64,000 bases of DNA from Leadbettera azotonutricia ZAS-9 (GCF_000214355.1 NC_015577.1:1630453-1694452); one strand, 5' to 3'; shown: positions 31,175 to 40,140, numbered from the stretch's first letter. Made by a program: numbers and translations. The notes: generated by a model not told the origin, from the letters alone.

Positions 31175-31852
31175 ATGCAAAATCATTATTTTGGCGACAA
31201 ACACGATTTTTATAAATATCATTTTCTCAAAAGATTCGCTGATGCATATCCATTGGGTATTCATTGGTGTCTTAGGCCTAATAATAACGATGGACTAGGA
31301 AAAACAAAGTTGACGAAAACAGAAGAAACTAAAGATTCTAAACTTTTCTCAATATTAAATTCCCATAAAGACCAAGGAATTGAACGCATTAAGCCTTATT
31401 TTGAAGATTGTAAATATCCTGTTAAATATTTTGATGATGAACTTATAGAATATTATATGAATTATAAATATGAAAAAGCTTCTATTGAAGCATTATCGAG
31501 TCAGTCTATAATATTTTTTGATCCTGATATTGGAATAGAAGTACAAAGCACGGTAAATAGAAATAAATATGAATATGTTTCATATAATTTATTATGTAGA
31601 TATTGGGAACTAAATAAATCGATTATTATTTATCAACATGGTGATAGATCGATATATAAAACGAAAGAGAAAATAAAAATATTATTTGATATACTACCCA
31701 ACTTAGAAAAAGATAATGTAAAAGTTTTTACTTGTAATGGTATAAAATATATTTGTTTAGTAAATTCACGGAATGAAAATTTTGGAAATGTTATAATGCT
31801 TGATATTTTTGAAGATTTGGATAAATGTTATAAAAAAATGATTATCGTGTAA
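31175..31852 (+). CDS. Uncharacterised protein, YFGD...DPDxGIE family, probably acquired
   Basis: 225 aa, much more AT-rich than its neighbours. The N-terminus NHYFGDKHDFYKYHFLKR (3-20) and the motif FFDPDIGIE (114-122) match, from memory, a widespread uncharacterised family (xNRYFGDIGDFGKYxLLR... FLDPDNGLE). The acidic DPD-x-G-x-E block looks like a metal or nucleotide site, but no function is established. No signal peptide or membrane segment is seen. It has its own promoter, stands alone and is flanked by two related hairpins, all signs of horizontal transfer. Confidence 0.75.
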   Translation: MQNHYFGDKHDFYKYHFLKRFADAYPLGIHWCLRPNNNDGLGKTKLTKTEETKDSKLFSILNSHKDQGIERIKPYFEDCKYPVKYFDDELIEYYMNYKYEKASIEALSSQSIIFFDPDIGIEVQSTVNRNKYEYVSYNLLCRYWELNKSIIIYQHGDRSIYKTKEKIKILFDILPNLEKDNVKVFTCNGIKYICLVNSRNENFGNVIMLDIFEDLDKCYKKMIIV

Positions 31853-31859
31853 GAACACT

Positions 31860-31879
31860 GCTTGCCGTCCATGGCAAGC
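31860..31879. repeat. Hairpin downstream of the acquired gene
   Basis: GCTTGCC (31860-31866) pairs with GGCAAGC (31873-31879) with loop GTCCAT. It may end the transcript, although no T-run follows. It shares TCCATGGC with the palindrome at 31086. Bases 31880-31964 hold nothing else I can identify. Confidence 0.4.
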
Positions 31880-31964
31880 GGCTTCGTAGGTGTGTGTGTA
31901 TTGCGTACCGAGGTTGTCGAAAAACTATTGAATTAAAAATACTATCACGATATAATTTTGAATC

Positions 31965-32060
31965 ATGGCAAAATATAAAGAAAACAAAACAAGACAGGGC
32001 TTATTCTTAACGGTGAATCTTGTGAAACAATTACTGCCTGGGACATTTGAGTGGAAACTC
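31965..32060 (+). pseudogene. 5' relic of an IS1182-family transposase gene
   Basis: ATG 31965 opens about 32 codons (QGLFLTVNLVKQLLPGTFEW) that match the N-terminus of the IS1182-type transposase at 61256 in this window (QGLFLTVNLKDQLLPGSFEW). Similarity stops near 32060, where a pnuC relic begins. No terminal repeat could be found. It is a remnant of an old insertion that damaged the NAD-salvage locus. Confidence 0.8.
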
Positions 32061-32061
32061 A

Positions 32062-32154
32062 AATGTCTCCCTGATGGTGCTTATGTGGTCTGCGTACCTC
32101 GTCAATGCCTTCTACGGTATGTATAACTGGACCAAGGGGGCCTCGCTGAATTAG
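32062..32154 (+). pseudogene. pnuC: 3' relic of a pnuC-like NMN/nicotinamide riboside transporter gene
   Basis: The frame ending in TAG 32154 encodes a hydrophobic end, LMWSAYLVNAFYGMYNWTKG, resembling the last membrane helix and tail of PnuC vitamin transporters. The 5' part is missing and replaced by IS1182 sequence. Position supports the call: a nadR-like pseudogene follows 29 bases later, and pnuC-nadR is a common pair. Confidence 0.6.
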
Positions 32155-32183
32155 GCTGTTGATGCGCCCGCGGGAGATGGCCG

Positions 32184-32687
32184 GTGAAAAAGATAGGCCT
32201 TGCCCTGGGAAAGTATGCGCCATTTCACAAAGGACACGCCCTGGTTGTGGACACCATGCTTAATGAAATGGACGAAGGAATCCTCGTGATCTACCATACC
32301 AGTGTTACCCCTATTCCCTTCTACGTCCGTTCCGCCTGGAACGGATCGGAAGGATACTCCAACGAATGTTCCCATGAGATTAAGGAAGAGGAATACATCA
32401 AAAGCATTTTGGACAACACTAAAATCAGTGCCTTCTATTCCAGCGAATTCTATGGGGAGCACATGAGCCGTGCCCTGCATTGCGAGGATCGGCGTATTGA
32501 TGAGGCTCGTAAAAATGTTCTGGCAAGCGGGAGGTTTTTCACCGTCAGACTGTAGCGGACCTTCTGGCGCGGAAGATTCCCTACATACCGTTGCGCGGTT
32601 CCCTGGAGGAGCGGATGGAACAGGTGGACAGGGTCCTGAAAGATTTTGTCCCCTATAGCAATTATTTTGGAAACCGGATGAGTTGAT
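32184..32687 (+). pseudogene. nadR: nadR-like NMN adenylyltransferase/ribosylnicotinamide kinase pseudogene
   Basis: Residues 1-115 match the adenylyltransferase domain of NadR: GLALGKYAPFHKGHALVVDT with the HxGH motif at 15-18, ending at DEARKNVLASG, where the family has R-K-x-x-P-I-S-G-T. The frame then closes at 32555. A second frame (about 32535-32687) encodes FHRQTVADLLARKIPYIPLR and on to the stop TGA 32685, which is the end of the kinase domain. The middle, including the kinase P-loop, is deleted with a frameshift. NAD salvage by this route is lost here. Confidence 0.8.
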
Positions 32688-32742
32688 GCGTATACATATC
32701 TGCACTCATTGGCTTATTATAGGGAAATAAAGGGAGTTAACA

Positions 32743-33279
32743 ATGGGGTTTAATAACGCAGCGCAGGGTGCTTCCCCGGCAGTCGGCACGAGAGGGATAA
32801 CATCGGATATTGTTTTCTCCCTTATGTCCTCGGGCAAATACGCATCAGCGTTTCTGGCGCTTAAGGATATTGTCAAAAATGGTGCGGACAGTCCTGTTTA
32901 TATTTCGGTCAATTTTAATCTTGCCCTGTGCTATATCAAAGCCGGAGAATTTAAGGACAGCCTACCTTGTCTGGAAAAAGCCCTTACCCTGGTTAAAAAA
33001 ATACGGAACCGCCAGGACTATTCCGCTGGGAAAAAAACCGCTTACACGGAGCTTCGTATAAAAGAGATTGCTGAATCATCCTGCCTTGAACCAATGCCTG
33101 AGGAATATCCCCTGCTGTTTACCGGAAATGCCGAGGAAGATATCATCATAACCTTGATAGGGATCTACAGGAAATGCAATCTTGAGGGAAAGGCGGCAGG
33201 CCTTCTCGCTTCACTTGCCGGACCTGAGTTCAGCGATTTCAAAGAAACCAATGATCAAACTATAAGGAGCCTGTCATGA
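32743..33279 (+). CDS. TPR-like protein coupled to an ankyrin gene
   Basis: 178 aa, soluble and helical, with no signal peptide. Residues about 25-95 look like two tetratricopeptide units (GKYASAFLALKDIV; NFNLALCYIKAGEFKDSLPC LEKAL). The C-terminal part is not recognised. ATG 32743 follows AAGGGAG. Its stop overlaps the ATG of the ankyrin gene (ATGA), so the two are made together, probably as partners. It is the first gene of the accessory island. Confidence 0.8.
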   Translation: MGFNNAAQGASPAVGTRGITSDIVFSLMSSGKYASAFLALKDIVKNGADSPVYISVNFNLALCYIKAGEFKDSLPCLEKALTLVKKIRNRQDYSAGKKTAYTELRIKEIAESSCLEPMPEEYPLLFTGNAEEDIIITLIGIYRKCNLEGKAAGLLASLAGPEFSDFKETNDQTIRSLS

Positions 33280-34268
33280 TTAATTCCCTGGATGCCGCCT
33301 TTCTCAACGCTTGCAAAAACGGGCAAAAGGAAATTGTAGAAACCCTTTTCAGGAAGGGGGGCTTCAATGTAAACAAGAGGGATGAACATGGACATACCCC
33401 CCTGTTCTACGCCTGTAAAAAGGGCGCCCGGGATGTGGTTAAGCTCCTCATCGCCAATGGGGCGGATGTGAATATAAGCGATAATGAAGGGATAAGTCCC
33501 CTTCACGGTGTTTCTTCAGGCGGCAACCGGGAAATAGTGAAGATGCTTGTGGACGCCGGAGCGGACCTTAACGCTGCGGACGCTCAGGGCAAGACCGCGC
33601 TGATATACACTATCGTAGAAAGAAAGACAGAGGCGGCAAAATTTCTCCTGAGCCTGGGGGCGGATAATTCCCTGAAGGATTCAAACGGGCAGACCGCCCT
33701 GGACCATGCAGTTGCCGCAGGCCTCCGGGATTTGGTTCCCCTGCTCTTGGGCGCTGGGGAGCACAAGGACAACTACGGCAATACACCGCTGCACCAGGCC
33801 GCGTATAGCGGTCAGAGCGAGGTCGTTCAGGCTTTGCTGAAACAGGGCGGCACTGACCTGAACGCCCTGAACGACCAGGGAGAGACGGCGCTGATCCTGG
33901 CAGTGCAGAATTCCAATCTGGTCATTACGGAGCTATTGGTAAAAGCCGGATCCGATGTGAACCTCAAACTTTTGAACGGCAGTTCTCCCCTGCACTATGC
34001 CGCCGCAGAGGGCAATGTGTTTATCGGCGAAGCCCTGATAAATGCAGGCGCCGATGTAAACCTGAAAAACACCGATGGTGAAACGCCCCTTATCGTGGCC
34101 GCCATGAAGGGCCGCAACGATTTTACCAGTCTGCTTATCGAAAGCGGCGCAGATATCAAGGCGGCAGATAACCTGCAGCACAGCGCCCTCTGGTACGCCA
34201 CCGATGGGGACTTTGCGGAAATTGCCAGACTGCTTATCGAGGCGGGGGCGGGACGATCTCTGATTTAA
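33276..34268 (+). CDS. Ankyrin-repeat protein, cytoplasmic
   Basis: 330 aa of about nine ankyrin repeats from end to end (GHTPLFYACKKGARDVVKLL; GNTPLHQAAYSGQSEVVQAL; GSSPLHYAAAEGNVFIGEAL). There is no signal peptide, unlike the long ankyrin lipoprotein at 16.8-19.6 kb, so it should act in the cytoplasm as a protein-binding scaffold. It is coupled to the TPR gene upstream and converges on another ankyrin gene 12 bases away. Confidence 0.9.
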   Translation: MINSLDAAFLNACKNGQKEIVETLFRKGGFNVNKRDEHGHTPLFYACKKGARDVVKLLIANGADVNISDNEGISPLHGVSSGGNREIVKMLVDAGADLNAADAQGKTALIYTIVERKTEAAKFLLSLGADNSLKDSNGQTALDHAVAAGLRDLVPLLLGAGEHKDNYGNTPLHQAAYSGQSEVVQALLKQGGTDLNALNDQGETALILAVQNSNLVITELLVKAGSDVNLKLLNGSSPLHYAAAEGNVFIGEALINAGADVNLKNTDGETPLIVAAMKGRNDFTSLLIESGADIKAADNLQHSALWYATDGDFAEIARLLIEAGAGRSLI

Positions 34269-34280
34269 TAAGGTCTTGAA

Positions 34281-35981
34281 CTATCCCCTTTCCACCAGCA
34301 ACTTCACTATGCTCCCGTGATTATTCCGCTGGGCAATATCAAGTGCGTTTTCCTCGGCGTTATTGACATGAGTAATATCAGTATAACCCGCGTCAAAGAG
34401 CAGCCCCATGATCCGCTTGCCCGAGGCTTCGTTGTAATTGGCGGCGGCATAGTGCAGTGCGGTATTGCCGAAGGTGTCAACATAGCCAGGATCTGCGCCA
34501 TGGGATAAAAGGGTCTCGGCGATTTCTTGCTCGAACTCAAGGCCGTGTTCAGCGTAGAGCATGAGGGGCGTAAGGCCCTCCCGGTTTGTCTGATTGGGGT
34601 CCGCCCCGGCGTCCAGCAGTTTTTCGATAAACAGGTAATTCATCCGCTCGTCGAACATACGGCGGCACATAACATGGAGAGAAGTGTTGCCTTCGCTGTC
34701 CAGGGGAACCTTGGGGTCAAGGCCCCTTTCAATGAGGTACTCAAGAACCCGCAATGTCCATTTGTAGGGGCTCATAAGGAGCCAGAAAAGGGCGGTGGTT
34801 TCGTTTGCTTCGTTGACACGGTTGACATCGGCGCCGTGTGCAAAGAGCAGATCCATAATAGCAAAAAAATCTTTTTCAAATTTGGGCGGGGGCGGCAAGC
34901 GTGGTTCCTTTTTGCAGAGAATTTGCAGAGGGGTAAGATCGTCCTTGTCATGGACCATGTTGGGGTCGGCCCCGTATTTAAGCAGCGCTTCCACCGCTTC
35001 CGGGTCCTCGTGGAGGACAGCCTGCCAGATATCCATGCCGCCGGTGAGGGCCGCAACAGAGGCGGCAGCGGAGTTTCCTCCGGCCTTGGCGGCAACGAAG
35101 AGGGCGGCGATTTCCTTGGCCTCAGGCCCGGAGCGTTGGACATAATCAAGGGGAGTAAAGCCGTAGCCGTCCCTGGCCTCAATATCAATGCCGGCTTCAG
35201 GGGATTGTATAATTGTCGTTATCATCTTTTTGACTTTTTCAATGTGGCCGGCGAAATATTTAAGGACATCAAGCTTGTTGCACAGATAATGCAAAATGTT
35301 TTTCCCTTCCGAATAGGCGGCGTTCATTCTGATCCCCCGATCGGCAAGGGCGTGGATCAGGGGATAGATGCCATACTGCGCTGCCTCAAGGTAGGCTATC
35401 GCCCCATTTTTGTTCGGGGCCTGAGGATTTACCCCGGCGTCCAGGAGCAGGCAGACGCATTGGTACATTTCGTCGTAATGCCTGGCGTAATCATCCGCAC
35501 CGAAACTACTCATACATATCTTGTGGAGGGGAGTGTTCCAGCCATTATCCACCGTGGGCTTAACGCCCTGGGACTGGAGGTAGTTGATCGCCCAGGCATC
35601 GTAAAAGGCCGCAGCTAAATGGTAGAGGTTTCCATCGTAATAGCCTTCCACATCTTTTTTGTTGAGGGCTTCGTACATCCCTGCCATATTAAAGTACTTA
35701 CCGTTGTAGGCGTCACGAAAATCCTGAATGGAGAAATTGGCCTCTGAAATATGATCGGCGGCGTTTCTGGCAATGTGTTCTTCGGGGCTGAAACGGAGGA
35801 GCTTGCCCTCCATTTCCACCAGGAGCACGGGCTGTTCCTTGTTCCCCTCAATACCCCGGAGGATCCAGTTTTCCTTTGCAGGATGGCAGAAGCCTTCGGT
35901 GTCGTCGAATGCGGAGTTTACCCAATAACGAACGTCTGGTCTAAGTTCAAAAATAGAAAACTCTAGTCTCTCGTCCTTCAC
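34281..35981 (-). CDS. Ankyrin-repeat protein with an unnamed N-terminal domain
   Basis: 566 aa without a signal peptide. The first ~95 residues form a domain I cannot name (ELRPDVRYWVNSAFDDTEGF...). A diverged copy appears in the broken gene at 40.6-41.9 kb (GMMYHIKTAFTDHDGCEHF). From about 120 to the end there are ankyrin repeats (NGWNTPLHKIC; GNTALHYAAANYNEASG), some widely spaced. ATG 35981 overlaps the stop of the WGR/DUF4132-like gene, so it is the second gene of that leftward operon. Confidence 0.85.
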   Translation of the reverse strand: MKDERLEFSIFELRPDVRYWVNSAFDDTEGFCHPAKENWILRGIEGNKEQPVLLVEMEGKLLRFSPEEHIARNAADHISEANFSIQDFRDAYNGKYFNMAGMYEALNKKDVEGYYDGNLYHLAAAFYDAWAINYLQSQGVKPTVDNGWNTPLHKICMSSFGADDYARHYDEMYQCVCLLLDAGVNPQAPNKNGAIAYLEAAQYGIYPLIHALADRGIRMNAAYSEGKNILHYLCNKLDVLKYFAGHIEKVKKMITTIIQSPEAGIDIEARDGYGFTPLDYVQRSGPEAKEIAALFVAAKAGGNSAAASVAALTGGMDIWQAVLHEDPEAVEALLKYGADPNMVHDKDDLTPLQILCKKEPRLPPPPKFEKDFFAIMDLLFAHGADVNRVNEANETTALFWLLMSPYKWTLRVLEYLIERGLDPKVPLDSEGNTSLHVMCRRMFDERMNYLFIEKLLDAGADPNQTNREGLTPLMLYAEHGLEFEQEIAETLLSHGADPGYVDTFGNTALHYAAANYNEASGKRIMGLLFDAGYTDITHVNNAEENALDIAQRNNHGSIVKLLVERG

Positions 35982-37933
35982 TCATCTTCCTCCGCGCTCT
36001 CCGCCGCCTTAAGCAGATTATCGAAGATGGACAGAATGGAACTCACAAAGCGCAGGGGAAGGGTCCGGGGATCGAGCCCTGCGCCCTTGGCGATTTCGCC
36101 GTAGTCCATAGGGTCTTCGGTGTCGGGGCCGGGAAGTTTGTAGAAGTAAGCGTATAACAATTCGCCGGGCTCGCCGCCGCCCATGTAGGGGCCGTCAAAG
36201 GTGATGGCCGCGGTAAGGCCCAGCCATGTATCGTTGAAGGCATAGGAATAGTAGGAACCGCTGTCTCCGGTGGGGCCCCGTTCCATGTCGTACTTTTTTG
36301 CCAGGCCGGTAAGGGCGCTTTCGGGGACTGTGTTCCCCAGGTAACGTTTGACGCCGAAATTCTTTTCAGTTTCGATGTCATCATCCTTTAAGGGAATGAC
36401 TTTTACTTCAAGCTGTTTGATGCTCTGGATGATCTCGTAGTCCTCAAGCTGCTGTTTCCAGGCGGTGGTAGTTTCTTCCCCCATTTCGATGGGGTGGGCC
36501 AGGGAGATGGCGGCTGTTTCCGGCAAGGTGTATTCCTCGTCGCGGGCAGTGTTGAAGGTGCCGTCGTCCATGTAACGGAAGGTTTCAATGAGTTTGCCGT
36601 CGTTATAGGCGCCCCAGATAAGGCCGGAAGCGAAACAGCGCATGATGGGATTTTCCACAAAAAGTTTTTTCCAGGCTTCAATTTTCCAGGGCCGGCCATC
36701 GATGAGTACCCGTTCAAGCCGCATGGTCTGGCTCTTTACCACCGCCTTGATGAATTTTTTGAGTTCAGAAAGTTCCGCCTTTGCGTGATCGGCCTTTTCC
36801 TTGTCGTCTTTAGCGTTCGGCGCGGGGAGACTCTTGATGGGCTTTCCTGTCGAAAGATCGGTGAGGGCCAGGGAGAAATCTTTCTGTAAAGTAGCTTCAA
36901 ACTGACGGGGCCCGAAATCGAAGATACGTTTACCGTTCAAATCAAAATCGAGGGTGGGAACGATCTTGTCCAGAAGTTCATCAAGGGTGATACCCAAATC
37001 GGCGGCTGCCCGGAGCAATGCGCCCTGGGCGGCTTTCTTGACCTGCTTGTTCCCTGCTTTTTGGGATATTTCGTCCACCGCGAGGAAGGCCAGGTCGTTT
37101 CCGTTGGCGGCAAAACATTCGGAGGCAAAGGCCGCCAAAGCGCCGCGGCTTGCGTCGATCCAGTCGTAGATCTGTTTTTTGAGGGCCAGCAGTTCGTTTA
37201 TGGGGGTGTAAAAACAATAGGGGATGAGGACGGCTTTCTTTTTCGCGTCCGCTCCTGTGGAAAGCCAGTTTTCGTAAAGCGCCTTAAGGGCCTGCTGCAC
37301 CGATTTTTTGTCCAGGGCCGCCAGTATCTCCGCACATTCCGGGAGGGGAATAGGAGATGCCAGAAGAAAATGTTCTGCGAAAACAAAACGCAAAGCGTTG
37401 GGGGCGGGAGTTTTCCCGTCGGCAAAACGGACGGCGGCAAAGATTTCTTCGGGAACCCAGGCAATGAGCTTTTTCCGGGCGGGGTTTACCTTTGCTTCCC
37501 AGGCGGCGTCCTGAGCGGCAGAGGCCGGATCGGCCCCTGCTGCCGGGGTAGCGGCGGGTTCCGACACAGCCTGTTCCACATAACCCTTCTTGGTTTTTTC
37601 CGCAATTAATTTTTCGGCTTCTTGTATACAGGCGCCATCGCTGTTGAAATCTTTTTCCGTTTTTTCTCCATCACTGCCTACTCTGCCGTAGATTGTGATT
37701 AAATTGGATCCCTTTACTTTGACAGTCCAGAATTTGCCGGACTTGCCATCTTCGAAGATAAAGCTGCGGTGTATTACGCCTGATGCGGGTGTGGCAGCCG
37801 GTACTGCCGAGGGCGCGGACGCTACGGAGGCTGGTTTCGCTGCCGGGGCTGAAGCAGCAGGAGCAGCGGACTTTGACGCGGCAGCAGGCTTTGGGGCCGA
37901 GACTGCAGCCGCAGCAGGAGCGCTCTGTTCCAC
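35978..37933 (-). CDS. Second half of the frameshifted gene: WGR domain + DUF4132-like region
   Basis: This frame has no convincing start of its own; it is entered by a -1 shift from the upstream frame at 37939. An Ala/Pro/Ser-rich linker opens it. A WGR domain follows (SFIFEDGKSGKFWTVKVKG ... YGRVGSDGEKTEKDF ... EKTKKGYVEQ), then a large region resembling DUF4132: RVLIDGRPWKIEAWKKLF, and near the end KQQLEDYEIIQSIKQLEVK with GGGEPGELLYAYFYKLPG. WGR domains bind DNA ends or nicks in PARPs and occur in bacterial conflict systems. The activity of DUF4132 is unknown. It is coupled by ATGA to the ankyrin gene downstream. Confidence 0.75.
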   Translation of the reverse strand: MEQSAPAAAAVSAPKPAAASKSAAPAASAPAAKPASVASAPSAVPAATPASGVIHRSFIFEDGKSGKFWTVKVKGSNLITIYGRVGSDGEKTEKDFNSDGACIQEAEKLIAEKTKKGYVEQAVSEPAATPAAGADPASAAQDAAWEAKVNPARKKLIAWVPEEIFAAVRFADGKTPAPNALRFVFAEHFLLASPIPLPECAEILAALDKKSVQQALKALYENWLSTGADAKKKAVLIPYCFYTPINELLALKKQIYDWIDASRGALAAFASECFAANGNDLAFLAVDEISQKAGNKQVKKAAQGALLRAAADLGITLDELLDKIVPTLDFDLNGKRIFDFGPRQFEATLQKDFSLALTDLSTGKPIKSLPAPNAKDDKEKADHAKAELSELKKFIKAVVKSQTMRLERVLIDGRPWKIEAWKKLFVENPIMRCFASGLIWGAYNDGKLIETFRYMDDGTFNTARDEEYTLPETAAISLAHPIEMGEETTTAWKQQLEDYEIIQSIKQLEVKVIPLKDDDIETEKNFGVKRYLGNTVPESALTGLAKKYDMERGPTGDSGSYYSYAFNDTWLGLTAAITFDGPYMGGGEPGELLYAYFYKLPGPDTEDPMDYGEIAKGAGLDPRTLPLRFVSSILSIFDNLLKAAESAEEDE

Positions 37934-39987
37934 ATAGCCTTTTTTTGTTTTTCCGCGATAAGCTTTCCTGCGGCTATAGTACAGGCATCTTCGGTATCAA
38001 AACTTTTTTCCGACACTTGCCCGGCACTCCCAACCCTGCCGAAAGTTACAGTAAAGCCGGTCCCATTTACTTCGATATTCCAGAACTTGTTTGACTTGTC
38101 GTCAGTGTAAACAAAGCTCCGCAAACCGGAAGAATTTGCGGATGAGGCGGCAGCGGGCGCAGCCGCCGTTTTTACAGATGATGCCGGGGCCGCAGCCGCT
38201 TGCTGAGTAAGCGCTTTTACCGTTTGGGCAGGCGCAGTCTGAGCCCGTTTGGCGGCCCGTTCTGCCGCGCCGGGCATAGCATTCCACCGGGCAATAAGGC
38301 GTTGGGCGGCTTCGGAAGCATCCTTCTTGAGTTTGGGCAGCGCCGCTTCAAGAGCATCGCGGACTTCATCTTCATGGTTTGTGAGCAGTTCTTCCACCGC
38401 ATTGAGGGCGCGCTTTGATTTGGCCCCAAAGAGGATCACTGCGTCCTTTAAATCCTGGCCGCCGGGCGAAAAGACCGCCTTGAGCCATCTGGTAAAATCT
38501 TCGGATTGTTCATTATGAACGGTCTTGGTCCCGACAGTCGCCAAGTGGCCTTCTAGCCAGGCTTTGGTCTCCTCGGGATGAAGATGGGTATAGTCCCGGA
38601 TAATATCGCTGGGAAAAGTAAAACTGGGGGTGTCGAGGTTCCACCTTATCGCATTAAAAGCGTTGTGGAATTCCTCCACACTAATACGGTTCGCCGTATG
38701 AAGGGCCTGTACGGTAGATTCGGGGGTACGCCAATCTTTGCGCAGATCGATAATGAAGCGGATGATATATGACATATAGTCGATCCGGTCATCATCATTT
38801 TTGCGGTGCTTGGCGAATTTTTCATCAAAGAGCTTGTCCAGGCCGGGGATGCCGCTTTCGTAGATCGCCGCAAAGGGGCGGGTAAAATCGGGGGAGGAAG
38901 ATGCGTTGTCGCAGAAATAGGAATCCTTCTTAATCTCGATAAGATCATCCCAATGCTCCGCCAGTTCCTTTACTTCTTTTTGGCCTTCACCGTTGGCAAG
39001 TTTTACGGCAAGTAAATAGAGGGAAAAACGGAATGCTTTTTTTGGGGGATGGGGAACTTCATCATCAAGGGTTTTACCGTCAAGCTGCCAGTAAAAAGCC
39101 CGGTGGGCCTTTTCAAAGAGGGGGTGGTTTTCCTTGTAGAGTTTATTGAAGTGGGCCGACAGTTCCATGGGTGTTTTTTCAATATCACCCTGCAGAAGAA
39201 GTATCTCGAACCACTCGTCGAGAAGGCCGATCTTCTTACCCAGCTCCCACAGTTCCTCCTCCGAATAGGGGCAGTAGGGAAACCAGGTGTTAAAAAGGAT
39301 ACGGAGCCGCAGTTTTTTCAATACAGGAGAGCAGTCACCGGCCAAAAAAGCGGCTAGGTGCCCGCAGTAATTGTGTTCCCGCTGTATGAACCATTCTTTA
39401 AGGTCAATGTTGTTTTCATCTTCGTGAACTTGCTTGGCCACGAAGGCTTCAATAAGGGAAATAAAGTTTTTGTATTTTTTGGCGGTATCGGCGTCCGCTT
39501 GTCCGAGGATTCCCGCAGCTAAAGCGATGTTGATGCCGGAAAATTTCTCTTCCGGGTCCAGCAGTTTGGGGTCAGCCAATAATTCATCCAGATAAGACGG
39601 AATCTCATCGCTGTAGTATTTTAAAAAATTACGCGCGGTGTTCCAGGTTCCGTGCCGGTTTCCGCCGATTTCGCCCTTATTAATCATTTTATAGACATCT
39701 TTGAAGGACCGGCCGAGGGACTTGAGAACCCGTACTTCCGTATCTTCCGCGATGTCAATTTTATCATCCTTGGTCGAGAGGATAACCGCCTGGACTATAC
39801 GCAGGGCCAGGGTGCCGTATTTGCCGTCAAGTTCCGCAGCCACTTCATCGGGGAAAATGTGATCGTATTTAATACCTTTTGGCCATGGACCATTCCCGGT
39901 GATATAAGCCTCAAATTCATCTTTCTTCCAGGGTTCGCAATTCCTGCAAACATGCCAGAATTCTTTTATCAGTTCTTTTTCGGTCAC
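37822..39987 (-). CDS. First half of the frameshifted gene: helical paralogue domain + WGR domain
   Basis: In its own frame the product is 721 aa. Residues about 1-560 are a helical, ARM/HEAT-like protein I cannot name (FEAYITGNGPWPKGIKYDH; FGAKSKRALNAVEELLTNHE; AAQRLIARWNAM). It is paralogous to the proteins at 45.2-47.0 and 48.6-50.4 kb. An Ala-rich linker and a WGR domain follow (SFVYTDDKSNKFWNIEVNG ... FGRVGSAGQVSEKSF). The WGR is cut at EKQKK, after which this frame reads low-complexity sequence. A -1 shift restores GYVEQ, identical to the end of the next WGR. The full product would be about 1,336 aa. Confidence 0.75.
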   Translation of the reverse strand: MTEKELIKEFWHVCRNCEPWKKDEFEAYITGNGPWPKGIKYDHIFPDEVAAELDGKYGTLALRIVQAVILSTKDDKIDIAEDTEVRVLKSLGRSFKDVYKMINKGEIGGNRHGTWNTARNFLKYYSDEIPSYLDELLADPKLLDPEEKFSGINIALAAGILGQADADTAKKYKNFISLIEAFVAKQVHEDENNIDLKEWFIQREHNYCGHLAAFLAGDCSPVLKKLRLRILFNTWFPYCPYSEEELWELGKKIGLLDEWFEILLLQGDIEKTPMELSAHFNKLYKENHPLFEKAHRAFYWQLDGKTLDDEVPHPPKKAFRFSLYLLAVKLANGEGQKEVKELAEHWDDLIEIKKDSYFCDNASSSPDFTRPFAAIYESGIPGLDKLFDEKFAKHRKNDDDRIDYMSYIIRFIIDLRKDWRTPESTVQALHTANRISVEEFHNAFNAIRWNLDTPSFTFPSDIIRDYTHLHPEETKAWLEGHLATVGTKTVHNEQSEDFTRWLKAVFSPGGQDLKDAVILFGAKSKRALNAVEELLTNHEDEVRDALEAALPKLKKDASEAAQRLIARWNAMPGAAERAAKRAQTAPAQTVKALTQQAAAAPASSVKTAAAPAAASSANSSGLRSFVYTDDKSNKFWNIEVNGTGFTVTFGRVGSAGQVSEKSFDTEDACTIAAGKLIAEKQKKAMWNRALLLRLQSRPQSLLPRQSPLLLLLQPRQRNQPP
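37939..37945 (-). other. A_AAA_AAG slippery heptamer, candidate -1 programmed frameshift site
   Basis: Read on the minus strand, the upstream frame is CAA-AAA-AAG-GCT. The A_AAA_AAG heptamer is in the phase used by the E. coli dnaX signal. A -1 slip continues as GGC-TAT-GTG-GAA-CAG (GYVEQ), which completes the WGR domain and enters the long downstream frame. A GGAAAG lies about 20 bases upstream, and the downstream sequence is GC-rich with short inverted repeats (GAGCGCTC), but no dominant stimulatory hairpin is evident. A lost A in the A7 run is the simple alternative. Confidence 0.55.
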
Positions 39988-40140
39988 GGGAGGCCTCCAA
40001 CTGGATTCAGTATACCATAGTCATCGTATTCTGCCAATTGATATTTACCGTATTCCTGAAAAATAGTTGAACCTATTCTAAAATGATGTTAAATTCATCA
40101 TTCTCCGCCGACAGTATGGGAAAAGCTCAGTCTCCTACTG

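Noticed and set aside
34527-35618. A 363-aa frame opposite the ankyrin gene
   Set aside because: It is antisense to well-formed ankyrin repeats, with repeat-derived shadow composition.
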